From Bilamarchaeum sp040758595 (GTDB taxonomy: Archaea; Micrarchaeota; Micrarchaeia; Anstonellales; Bilamarchaeaceae), in assembly GCA_040758595.1 (NCBI GenBank), contig JBFLVJ010000001.1, positions 45,029 through 109,028 of the forward strand: a stretch of 64,000 nucleotides of DNA. The letters are read 5' to 3'. Positions 8,606 through 15,109 of the stretch are shown here, piece by piece. Made by a program: the position numbers and the translations under genes. Under the pieces are notes generated by a model. The model was not told the origin of the DNA, ran no database searches, and worked only from the letters and a program-made list of their open reading frames with translations. The first letter of the stretch is position 1; every line of letters starts with the position of its first letter.

Positions 8606-9322
8606 GTGAGGTTCCTTTACAACGCTCCCGCACTGTTCCACAAGGGCGCGCTAATCGTGGGCGACACCCATTTCGGCATGGAAGCCAAGCTGAGAAGGAG
8701 AGGCATCTATGACGACCAGTTCAGCGTGCGCCTCTTCGACAAGCTGAAAGGGCTCATCGAACAGCACAAAGCGAAGAGAGTGATTCTCCTGGGCGATGTG
8801 AAGGAGGGCATCACCATGCTCGATAGGACCAGCGAAGAGGTACTCTCGCGGCTCTCCATGCTCTGCGAAGTCATCATCGTGCGCGGCAACCATGACGGAG
8901 GGATCGAGAACTCTCGCGGGGCGAAGGTAGTCGCATCAGAAGGGATGATATATGAAGGATTGGGGCTGATGCACGGGCACTCATGGCCATCGGACGACTT
9001 GATGCGCTGCAAGTATCTTGTGATGGGGCACCAGCATCCGATGGTATCAGTAACCGACGCGTTCGGAAGGAAGCACACCGAGCCCGCGTGGATGATCGCT
9101 CCAGCTGACGAGGAAAGCCTGACCGCGAAGTATCCTGATGCGAACAGAAAGATCGAACTGATAATGATGCCGGCATTCAATCCTTTGGTCGGAACGGTGG
9201 TCAGACTCGACAAAAAAGAGCATCTCGGGCCGATTCTTAACAACAAAATATTTAAACTAAGCCATGCTATAGTATTCCGCCTGGACGGGACACGTCTTGG
9301 AAAATTGCAAAACATCATTTGA
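8606..9322 (+). CDS. Metallophosphoesterase (archaeal ICC/PdeM-like)
   Basis: Calcineurin-like phosphoesterase with all metal motifs: GDTHFG (residues about 19-24), LLGDVKEG, RGNHDGG, MHGHSWP and MGHQHP. The 238-residue length and this motif set match the archaeal COG1407 group, related to the PdeM proteins linked with DNA ligase and helicases in bacteria. The position opposite XPD, Hef and RfcL suggests a DNA repair role, by context only. GTG start at 8606, about 25 bp after TTATTATAG, is probably leaderless. Confidence 0.85.
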   Translation: MRFLYNAPALFHKGALIVGDTHFGMEAKLRRRGIYDDQFSVRLFDKLKGLIEQHKAKRVILLGDVKEGITMLDRTSEEVLSRLSMLCEVIIVRGNHDGGIENSRGAKVVASEGMIYEGLGLMHGHSWPSDDLMRCKYLVMGHQHPMVSVTDAFGRKHTEPAWMIAPADEESLTAKYPDANRKIELIMMPAFNPLVGTVVRLDKKEHLGPILNNKIFKLSHAIVFRLDGTRLGKLQNII

Positions 9323-9331
9323 GGCGGCCAT

Positions 9332-9580
9332 ATGGGAAGACGACGACGCGGACGCGATAGGCTTGAGACATGTGCTGGTTGTGGGCGGGCGGTACCGCGT
9401 GACAAGGCCGTCGAATACAGCAGCAGGACGCATTTCACTACTGATCTCAAAGAGGACAATGTGACATATACGGGTTTCTCTGATGCATACTATTGTATCA
9501 GCTGCGCCAAGCACCGGAGAATATTCGAGAAGAAGAAAGAGCAGGCGCAGCGCAGGAGGGAACGCAGAGAAGGTTTGTGA
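9332..9580 (+). CDS. rps26e: Ribosomal protein eS26-like zinc-ribbon protein
   Basis: Small basic protein of 82 residues with two zinc knuckles, CAGCGRAVPRDKAV (residues about 14-27) and YYCISCAKH (about 53-61), and a Lys/Arg-rich tail. CxxCGRxVPxDKA and YCxxCA are the signature of eS26, a small-subunit protein shared by eukaryotes and some archaea and lost in many Euryarchaeota. The spacer between knuckles is shorter than in eukaryotes. Start ATG follows GAGGCGG. A TATA-like ATATTTAAAC inside the upstream gene (about 9247) could serve as its own promoter. Confidence 0.75.
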   Translation: MGRRRRGRDRLETCAGCGRAVPRDKAVEYSSRTHFTTDLKEDNVTYTGFSDAYYCISCAKHRRIFEKKKEQAQRRRERREGL

Positions 9581-9601
9581 TAGGGAAAAGAGGGGGCTCT
9601 G

Positions 9602-9895
9602 ATGGATGAAATTTCCTTCGAAGGAAAAAAATACGTAGCGGTTAAACAGGATATAGGAAACCTCCCATTGATCGTCGTCAAGGCAAAAAAAGGATACATC
9701 GCGTGCAGCTACATCGACCGTGAGACAGCCGAGAAGGTCGGCGACATCGCGGCGTTCGTATCTGGCGTGAAATGCCTGGATGATCTCAAAAAGGCCAAGA
9801 TAAGACAGGCGACCACCTGGGCCGAGGATCTCGGGATCAGAGAAGGCATGAGCGTCAAGAAAGCCTTGGAGCTCATGGACCTCGACGGGCAATAG
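9602..9895 (+). CDS. DUF1805 (YunC-like) protein
   Basis: Ninety-seven residues resembling the DUF1805/COG3377 family: an N-terminal beta strand region (LPLIVVKAKKGYIACSY) followed by ETAEKVGDIAAFVSGV and a segment DDLKKAKIRQATTWAEDLGI typical of these proteins. Function is unknown. It sits 21 bp after the eS26-like gene with GAAAAGAGGGGG before the ATG, so it is probably co-expressed. The last 23 nt overlap the convergent lipoprotein gene. Confidence 0.75.
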   Translation: MDEISFEGKKYVAVKQDIGNLPLIVVKAKKGYIACSYIDRETAEKVGDIAAFVSGVKCLDDLKKAKIRQATTWAEDLGIREGMSVKKALELMDLDGQ

Positions 9896-10493
9896 ACAAC
9901 CCTAGAAGAACCGGGAGAACGAACACGATAGTGCAGATGTTGTCCTGGTTGCCCGAGCAGTAATATCTCTCAGGAGTAGCGGCAGCCAGGCGCTCCACCT
10001 CATCCTCGCACATCTCCGCGGTCGCTTCGTCGCCGAAGAGCTGGGATCCGAGATCCTCGTGCTGCTGTATGGATTGGCAGGTGTTGGAGTTCCTCGTTAT
10101 CTTGGCCACATCGTAGAAGCAGTGGTTGGACATCAGCTCCGCTTTCCTCTTGATATCCTTTCCGGAGCCGCTCCATTTCTCCCATATCTCGTTGCACACG
10201 TTGACCGCTTCGCATGGCACCGAACCCTGGGAGGGACCGCAGAGATCGCCGGATGAAGACGATACACGCACCCCGCACATATAGGCCTGCGTTATCGCCA
10301 CGCTATAATAGCATTGCATCAGCTCGGCATCGCGGTTTATCTTGGGATCGTTATCGCAATCTGATGTCTGGAGCCTCATCCCAAGGAAGCTGCCCCGCTC
10401 AGGATCCCGCCCGGCGCAACCGGCAGAAAACATGAAGAATGCCATGAGTATCGCTAGGAGCGCCGGCAGCCTCACAGGATCACTTCTCGGCAT
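9873..10493 (-). CDS. Cys-rich lipoprotein of unknown function
   Basis: 206 residues. The N-terminus is basic, then hydrophobic (LLAILMAFFMFSAGC), with a lipobox-like SAGC at residues 23-26, so it is probably lipid-anchored outside the cytoplasm. Twelve or more further cysteines (CDND, MQCYY, YMCGV, LCGPSQG, PCEAVNVC and others) suggest disulfides. The C-terminus has a second hydrophobic segment (ICTIVFVLPVLLGLSIA). No family recognised. The start overlaps the tbp stop by 14 nt, so it is likely in the same transcript as tbp. Confidence 0.7.
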   Translation of the reverse strand: MPRSDPVRLPALLAILMAFFMFSAGCAGRDPERGSFLGMRLQTSDCDNDPKINRDAELMQCYYSVAITQAYMCGVRVSSSSGDLCGPSQGSVPCEAVNVCNEIWEKWSGSGKDIKRKAELMSNHCFYDVAKITRNSNTCQSIQQHEDLGSQLFGDEATAEMCEDEVERLAAATPERYYCSGNQDNICTIVFVLPVLLGLSIARRGP

Positions 10494-11034
10494 ATTTCTT
10501 GAGAAGGTTCTTCGCCTTGGTCAGGACCACGCGTATCTCCTTCTCGTTCTTGGCGCCTGCGCAGATGACTTTCCCGTTCTTGAAGAGCAGGAGGGATGCC
10601 TTGGGATCCTTGAATTTGAGTATGGCACCGGGGAACTGCTCGGGCTCGTACTCGACATCCTTTATCTTGTATGCTATGCGGTAGAGGTCGAGCTCCAGGC
10701 CCAGATTCGCCGAAGCCACGATGTTGGTTATCTCGATCTTCGGTTTCTTGGTCTTGGTGATTCTCTTGGCATAGGGCGTTAGCATCTTTATGGTCTTCTG
10801 GATGGTCTTCTCTATGAGTTCCCTCTTCTTGCAGCCCACGCATACCACCTTGCCGTTCTTGAAGAGCAGGAGGGATGCCTTGGGATCCTTGAATTTGAGT
10901 ATGGCACCGGGGAACTGCTCGGGCTCGTACTCTATCTCAGGTATCTTATTGGCCAATGCATAAAGATCCAGCTCGAGGCCTAGAGAAGCAGAAGCCACCA
11001 TATTGGTAATCACGAAATTAGGTTGTTTTGACAA
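10480..11034 (-). CDS. tbp: TATA-box binding protein TBP
   Basis: General transcription factor that recognises TATA boxes with TFB. Two pseudo-repeats: residues about 1-92 and 93-184, each with TNxVASAxLGLELDL and YEPEQFPGAILKFKDP. The TTG at 11034 was chosen because it begins just before the fold (SKQPNFVITN), has GGTGG seven bases upstream, and gives 184 residues, the standard length; the longer frame would add 21 unrelated residues. A TATA box (TTTATAAAG, about 11067-11076) precedes it. An 80-nt block is identical in both halves, pointing to recent exchange between them. Confidence 0.95.
   Translation of the reverse strand: MSKQPNFVITNMVASASLGLELDLYALANKIPEIEYEPEQFPGAILKFKDPKASLLLFKNGKVVCVGCKKRELIEKTIQKTIKMLTPYAKRITKTKKPKIEITNIVASANLGLELDLYRIAYKIKDVEYEPEQFPGAILKFKDPKASLLLFKNGKVICAGAKNEKEIRVVLTKAKNLLKKYAEK
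10574..10653. repeat. 80-nt intragenic repeat, copy A (second TBP half)
   Basis: Identical over all 80 positions to 10853-10932, with flanks diverging immediately on both sides. Encodes YEPEQFPGAILKFKDP and the following strand of the second TBP repeat. Exact nucleotide identity, including third codon positions, is unexpected for two halves that duplicated in the last common ancestor. Confidence 0.9.
10853..10932. repeat. 80-nt intragenic repeat, copy B (first TBP half)
   Basis: Second copy of the 80-nt block at 10574-10653, same orientation, 279 bp apart, inside tbp. Best explained by gene conversion or unequal recombination between the two halves. Confidence 0.9.
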
Positions 11035-11063
11035 GAAACCACCGGCCGGAGAAACCCCGACAT

Positions 11064-11100
11064 AACCTTTATAAATGAAGCAATTGTTTAAAAACACTTT
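11064..11100. promoter_or_regulatory. Divergent promoter region of tbp and rpl21e
   Basis: Contains TTTATAAAT (about 11067-11075) placed for tbp on the minus strand and TTTAAAAAC (about 11088-11096) placed for rpl21e on the plus strand. The tbp box sits inside the longer tbp frame, which is an argument against the upstream tbp starts. Confidence 0.5.
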
Positions 11101-11139
11101 CCATCATCAATCTCGTAAAACTAATTGCTAGTGATTCAC

Positions 11140-11418
11140 ATGGTCAAGCCTTCAAAAGGTGCATTCAGCGGTCGGACGAGGAAGCTCAGGGGCAAGAGCA
11201 TCACCAGCGTGACGCAGGCAGTGCGCAAGTTCAACGTCGGAGACAAGGTAGTGATAGCCCCCAAGGCCAAATTCGAGGGCCTCCCACACCTGAGATATTC
11301 CGCCAGGCATGGAGTAATAAAGGAGAAGAGAGGCAACGGATACCTGGTCGAGGTAGGGGACTTCAAGATGAGGAAGAGCGTCATAGTCGGCGCGGTCCAC
11401 CTGAAACTCTCCCAGTGA
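11140..11418 (+). CDS. rpl21e: Ribosomal protein L21e
   Basis: Large-subunit protein, 92 residues: MVKPSKGAFSGRTRKLRGK, then a SH3-like barrel (KVVIAPKAKFEGLPHLRYSARHGVI). The ATG at 11140 opens the conserved MVKxSxGxxxxTRxxL motif; a start five codons earlier is less likely. It is the first gene of the archaeal L21e-rpo4-DUF655 cluster, the usual partner order. Confidence 0.95.
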   Translation: MVKPSKGAFSGRTRKLRGKSITSVTQAVRKFNVGDKVVIAPKAKFEGLPHLRYSARHGVIKEKRGNGYLVEVGDFKMRKSVIVGAVHLKLSQ

Positions 11419-11428
11419 GGTGTCATAG

Positions 11429-11737
11429 ATGGAGATCAAAAGCACCAAGCCTGTCCCGGTGAGCGAGGCCAAAGAGATACTGGCCAAGAGGAGCGCGGAC
11501 GGAGAGCTCGGATACGAGCAGTCGCAAGCCCTCGAGAACGCTGAGAGGTTCGCCAGCGACAAGAGCGCCGATATAATCAAGAAGCTTTCCAAGAACGAGA
11601 AGATAGGCGAAGAGCTGGCCGCCAAGATAGCGGATGTGAGGCCGGCCAAGCCCGAGACCCTGAAGGCCCTGCTGGTGAAAGACCGGGTGGAGCTCTCAGA
11701 CGAAGAAGTGGACAGCATAATCAAGGAGCTGGCCTGA
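11429..11737 (+). CDS. rpo4: DNA-directed RNA polymerase subunit Rpo4 (F)
   Basis: Partner of Rpo7 in the RNA polymerase stalk. 102 residues with the Rpb4 pattern: VSEAKEILAKRSADGELGYEQSQALENAERFA and a C-terminal helical hairpin ending LSDEEVDSIIKELA (HRDC-like). Ten bases after rpl21e, preceded by GAGGTG, and 15 bases before DUF655. Conserved synteny supports the assignment. Confidence 0.93.
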   Translation: MEIKSTKPVPVSEAKEILAKRSADGELGYEQSQALENAERFASDKSADIIKKLSKNEKIGEELAAKIADVRPAKPETLKALLVKDRVELSDEEVDSIIKELA

Positions 11738-11752
11738 AAACGAGGGGATGGT

Positions 11753-12310
11753 ATGGAAGAATATGCATGGGTCATCGAGTATTTGCCGTCAGGTCGCGCT
11801 GACGCCATAAGGAAAGAGCCGATGGTGCAGCTCCTCGGCACGACTTTCTTCACCCTCCTTGAAGCCACGGTCAGCGCCAATGCCACCATAGTCATGGGAC
11901 AGAAGGTCTGCGTCGGCAAGGAAGGCAGGAAGGAGATAGTCCACATAAAGGGCAGGATAAAGTATGACGATCTCACCGGAGGGGCGCGGGAGTTCCTTCC
12001 GCTGATGCTCAAGAAGGCCATAAACGAGAGGGAATCGCAGTTCGTCAACTTCATCAACTCGGCTAAGCCGATATCCATCAGGGTGCACACCCTCGATCTT
12101 CTCCCGGGGATCGGAAAGAAGAACATGGAGGCCCTGCTAAGAGAGCGGGAGGAGAAGCCCTTCGAGTCCTTCGCAGACATCCACAAGAGGGTGCCTTCGC
12201 TGGCGGATCCGGCAGGCGTATTCGCGCACAGGGTGCTCAGCGAACTGGAGGGCAAGGAGAAGTACTATCTCTTCACCAAGCCGCCGTTCGTGCCCAGATA
12301 CGGAAGATGA
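11753..12310 (+). CDS. DUF655 family protein (helix-hairpin-helix nucleic-acid binding)
   Basis: 185 residues of the archaeal COG1491 family. N-terminal beta-rich domain (EEYAWVIEYLPSGR), then a helix-hairpin-helix (LDLLPGIGKKNMEALLRERE, residues about 114-133) and IHKRVPSLADPAGVFAHRVLSEL. Always found beside L21e and Rpo4 in archaea. A role in ribosomal or other RNA metabolism is inferred from this context; no activity is known to me. Confidence 0.85.
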   Translation: MEEYAWVIEYLPSGRADAIRKEPMVQLLGTTFFTLLEATVSANATIVMGQKVCVGKEGRKEIVHIKGRIKYDDLTGGAREFLPLMLKKAINERESQFVNFINSAKPISIRVHTLDLLPGIGKKNMEALLREREEKPFESFADIHKRVPSLADPAGVFAHRVLSELEGKEKYYLFTKPPFVPRYGR

Positions 12311-12427
12311 ACGTTCTGCCCTGGTTTCCTTACCAGAGTGTTTTGCCGTCCAGCCCCGAGTAGGCGTGGAAAGTGCCGGGCCGATCTGGTAGGCAAGGAT
12401 TTTAACCATATAGCCGGTTCTCTTTCT
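12311..12427 (+). promoter_or_regulatory. Weak hairpin and TATA-like box between DUF655 and membrane gene
   Basis: CTGGT-TTCCTT-ACCAG forms a 5-bp hairpin just after the DUF655 stop, followed by TGTTTTG, a weak terminator candidate. GATTTTAACC at about 12400-12409 is a TATA-like element about 25 bp before the ATG at 12428. Confidence 0.35.
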
Positions 12428-13027
12428 ATGCAGAAAAGCAGCTTCCTGTTCTTGCTGATAATAATCGCCGTTGCTCTCATAGGTGCCTACCAGCCGTTGG
12501 AGACTTCTTCAGGCATAACGGGCTTCATAAGGTTCTTCGCCTTGAGCAGCTACTTTTTGATTTGTGTGTCCCTGGTATTGGGGCCCTTGGCATTGTTCTG
12601 GCCGCAGACCTTCGGGCAGACCATAGAGCCGAGGAGGGCGATAGGCATTTCGGCATTCGCCTTCGCTCTGCTCCACATGCTTATCCTTGTGGCGAGAGTG
12701 GATGGGAACGTCGCTCTGCTGTTGAACGGAATAGACGCTGTGGTGAGCATCACGGCAGCGATAATCCTGCTTGTGCTGACCCTGACGTCGAGCGATTATG
12801 CAGTGAGGACGCTCGGTCCGGGCCTCTGGAAGAACATCCAACGATTCAACTACCTGGCTTTCGTGCTGGTCACTGTGCATTTCCTGCTGAAGGCGAATGG
12901 CCTGAGGCTGGATGGGCTTAACATCTCTGAAGCGGTCTTGCTTGTCTTCGGAATCGCCACCATATTCATCCAGCTGGCAGGTTTTATGGAGAGAAAAGCC
13001 AGGATGAAGGCTGCACAGAGGCAGTAG
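12428..13027 (+). CDS. Ferric-reductase-like / MsrQ-like transmembrane protein
   Basis: 199 residues with about six hydrophobic helices. Histidines in helices (LLHMLILVARVDG and FVLVTVHFLLK) sit as in the heme-binding ferric reductase-like domain (MsrQ/YedZ, NOX core), and RFNYLAFVLVTVHF resembles the MsrQ motif RLHRLVYxxxxxxxxH. The ATG at 12428 starts right before the first helix (MQKSSFLFLLIIIAVAL), with a TATA box in place; the longer frame is not favoured. Possible role: b-type heme electron transfer across the membrane. No soluble partner is next to it. Confidence 0.6.
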   Translation: MQKSSFLFLLIIIAVALIGAYQPLETSSGITGFIRFFALSSYFLICVSLVLGPLALFWPQTFGQTIEPRRAIGISAFAFALLHMLILVARVDGNVALLLNGIDAVVSITAAIILLVLTLTSSDYAVRTLGPGLWKNIQRFNYLAFVLVTVHFLLKANGLRLDGLNISEAVLLVFGIATIFIQLAGFMERKARMKAAQRQ

Positions 13028-13082
13028 AAAGATAAAGCACTGCGTGTAGGATAATCCCCTGGCGCTCGCTATCCGCGGACTG

Positions 13083-13109
13083 AAGCCGGCAGATTTTCGG
13101 CTTATTTTT
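13083..13109 (+). terminator. Hairpin terminator after the membrane gene
   Basis: AAGCCG/CGGCTT 6-bp stem followed by TTATTTTTC, 56 bp after the stop at 13027. A stem followed by a T-run fits a termination signal. Confidence 0.55.
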
Positions 13110-13141
13110 CAATATATGCGCCATGCAGCCCATCACGGGAT

Positions 13142-13197
13142 CACAAAATCAGAAACCGGAACGGGTCGAAACCGAAGACCCGAAACAGGAAACTGGA
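13142..13197. repeat. Heptamer repeat array (intergenic copy)
   Basis: Units CAGAAAC, CGGAACG, then CGAAACC, GAAGACC, CGAAACA, GGAAACT. The stretch 13028-13341 has no gene: it holds the terminator, this array and the CAAAAG inverted repeats near the tRNA. Confidence 0.7.
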
Positions 13198-13264
13198 TTG
13201 GACCTGTTGCGGCTGCGGCCGCTTCCTGTCCATTCTGTCTGAGTCAACACCCACGACCCCGAAC

Positions 13265-13335
13265 CAAAAGTGGACCTCAGGGCTTTTGACAAATCCCTTT
13301 ACTTTTGCCATGGGAGAAGCAGAATTCAAAAGTAA
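13265..13335. repeat. Two nested inverted repeats of CAAAAG next to tRNA-Val
   Basis: CAAAAG (13265-13270) pairs with CTTTTG (13283-13288). TTACTTTTG (13299-13307) pairs perfectly with CAAAAGTAA (13327-13335). The second ends 6 bp from the mature 3' end of tRNA-Val. It may act in termination or 3' processing of the tRNA, or mark an old integration; no integrase gene is present. Confidence 0.45.
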
Positions 13336-13341
13336 TGGGAA

Positions 13342-13414
13342 TGGACCCACCCAGATTCGAACTGGGGATCCCCGCTGTGTAAGAGCGATGCCTTGACCGC
13401 TAGGCTATGGGTCC
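13342..13414 (-). tRNA. tRNA-Val (anticodon UAC)
   Basis: 73-nt cloverleaf without an intron: 7-bp acceptor GGACCCA/TGGGTCC, D arm GCCT...AGGC, anticodon arm TCGCT-CTTACAC-AGCGG, T arm CCCAG-TTCGAAT-CTGGG, discriminator A. Anticodon TAC reads GUA and probably other Val codons. CCA is not encoded, consistent with the CCA-adding enzyme at 26.3-27.6 kb. It lies downstream of the GS-like gene on the same strand, after T-rich DNA. Confidence 0.95.
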
Positions 13415-13415
13415 T

Positions 13416-13470
13416 ATGGAAAGATAGAAAAGAGAGAATAAAAAGAGGAAAGAAAGGCCTCACGACCTTT
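13416..13470 (-). terminator. T-rich termination zone between the GS-like gene and tRNA-Val
   Basis: On the minus strand the region reads AAAGG-loop-CCTTT followed by TTTCCTCTTTTTATTCTC and more pyrimidine runs. Archaeal termination commonly uses such T-tracts. It would end transcripts that include the hairpin array. Confidence 0.5.
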
Positions 13471-13479
13471 GATGACCGG

Positions 13480-13618
13480 CAGAAATCCGACGGATTTCTG
13501 TGGTGTCGCGGACCATGTCCGCGAGCATGCTCGTGGTCGGGTCGCCGACCTCGACATCCAGAGAACGGAGCGCCGTTCTCCCGGAAACTTTGCCCTGAAA
13601 AGACAGCAGCAAAGTTTC
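13480..13618 (-). other. Array of five to six perfect hairpins in the 3' region of the GS-like gene
   Basis: Successive dyads: CAGAAATCCG/CGGATTTCTG (13480-13500); TCGCGGAC/GTCCGCGA with loop CAT (13506-13524); palindrome CGAGCATGCTCG (13522-13533, shares 3 nt with the previous one); GGTCGG/CCGACC with loop GTCG (13535-13550); GAGAACGG/CCGTTCTC with loop AGCG (13561-13580); GAAACTTTGC/GCAAAGTTTC with a 15-nt loop (13584-13618). The last overlaps the stop codon of the GS-like gene. No ORF explains the symmetry. On the minus strand it would be a 3' UTR or a separate structured RNA. Confidence 0.75.
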
Positions 13619-14987
13619 AAACGTTGTAGTACTTCTGGAGCTCGAACGCGGATACGCCTTTGAGCGAGTCCTTGTGCTGCCTGAGCTTGAGATCCAGATA
13701 GTCGCCGAGGAGCTCGGTGGGCACCACGCCTTTTAGGAACGCGGTGTCGCTCTGCAGGGCGGCTGCCGCCTCCAGCAGGCTGGTCGGCATGTCCTTCTCC
13801 ACCCTCTTCTTGCCCTTGGACTCCTCTATCGGGGCTCCTGGGTCGGTCTTCTTCTTTATGCCGTCCAGGCCGGCCGCAGCCACGAGGGCCTGGGCCAGAT
13901 ATGGGTTTGCCGCCGGATCCGCTCCGCGGTAGAGGATCCTCTTGGTCTCCTTTATGTTCTTCTTGAAGGTCGGGACCTGGACCAGCGACTTGGTATCCGA
14001 GACGCTCCATCCGACGCTGAACCCTTCTGCCGCGAGCCTCTTGTATGAGTTCGGGGTCGGTGCCGTGAAGAGCGAAAGGGCCGCAGCGTGCTCGAGAAGG
14101 CCTCCGATGAAGTACCTTCCGGTCTGGCTGAGCTGTCCGGCCGCTTCCTTGCCCTCGTAGAACAGGTTCTGCTCGCTGGTCTTCCATAGGCTGACCGAGA
14201 TGTTGAACGAGTTGCCATTCTCGCCTTCCACCGGGTATGGTATGAAGGTCGCCGAGGCGTTGACCGCATTCGCCAGGTTCTTCGTGATGAACTTCAATGT
14301 GTTGACCGCATCGCCTGCCGATTTCAAGCCGCGCGGGGCCAGTTCGAAGGTCTGCTGGGATGTCGGAGACCGGCCGTGCCTGTGGGAGTCCACGAGCACT
14401 CCGAAGCTGTCCTCCATGGTCTCGCATATCTGCGTCCTGGCCGAGTACATGGAATCGTACGGAGTCGCCACATAGGCGCCCCTGTCGACGTTGGAGAGCG
14501 GTGATGGGCCCCAGCGGGCTTCCCTTGAATCCATTATCACTCCCGTGCCCCTGCCGCGGGTGGTCTTGTCAGCGGTCGCTGTGTCGAAGAGGTAGCATTC
14601 CACCTCGCTGCCTATGAGCGCGTTCTTGACGCCTGCGGCGCTTAGGTTGGTCTCCATCCTCTCGGCCACGTACCTCGGGTCCTTGAGGAACCTCTCCTTT
14701 TTCATGGCGACGACCACGTCGCAGATGAGCCTGATTGTAGCGGGTTCCCAGGGGAGCCTGGCGAGGGTGTCAGGGTCCGGAAGGAGCACCAGATCGCCCT
14801 GCTCGGACGCACCGAAGACCGAACCCAAATCGGCCGCATGGAGACCGCCGCCGAAGCTCGCTTCCTCGAGCTTCCTGTTGGAGACGCTCACACGGTGCAT
14901 CTGTCCTTTGATGTCGAAGAACTGGAGGTCTATCCACCTAATCTCATTTGTAGCGATATATTTCATCACGTCATCTATTGCAGACAA
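13617..14987 (-). CDS. Glutamine-synthetase-like protein with altered active-site residues
   Basis: 456 residues of the GS fold: N-terminal beta-grasp (IRWIDLQFFDIKGQMHRV), LLPDPDT, and C-terminal NSYKRL and ADPAANPYLAQALVAAAGLDGI typical of GSI. Key catalytic motifs differ. The ATP/metal motif GxGMHxHxSLW reads GNSFNISVSLW, with both His lost, and HHEVAxGQxE reads SHRHGRSPTSQQTFE. The first metal motif is kept as GSEVECYLF. Such a protein may use another substrate or be regulatory. Start is TTG at 14987 with GAGGTGG upstream; a TATA-like TATTTATTTG lies near 15030. Confidence 0.75.
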   Translation of the reverse strand: MSAIDDVMKYIATNEIRWIDLQFFDIKGQMHRVSVSNRKLEEASFGGGLHAADLGSVFGASEQGDLVLLPDPDTLARLPWEPATIRLICDVVVAMKKERFLKDPRYVAERMETNLSAAGVKNALIGSEVECYLFDTATADKTTRGRGTGVIMDSREARWGPSPLSNVDRGAYVATPYDSMYSARTQICETMEDSFGVLVDSHRHGRSPTSQQTFELAPRGLKSAGDAVNTLKFITKNLANAVNASATFIPYPVEGENGNSFNISVSLWKTSEQNLFYEGKEAAGQLSQTGRYFIGGLLEHAAALSLFTAPTPNSYKRLAAEGFSVGWSVSDTKSLVQVPTFKKNIKETKRILYRGADPAANPYLAQALVAAAGLDGIKKKTDPGAPIEESKGKKRVEKDMPTSLLEAAAALQSDTAFLKGVVPTELLGDYLDLKLRQHKDSLKGVSAFELQKYYNV

Positions 14988-15109
14988 GATACCACCTCAG
15001 GTATAGATGATAAACCAGAAATACAAATAAATAGGTATCGAACTGCTACGGCGCAGGTCGTTGATGCATCAGAAAGTCCGGATGCAGCGGCAGTCGGATG
15101 TCGATACGC

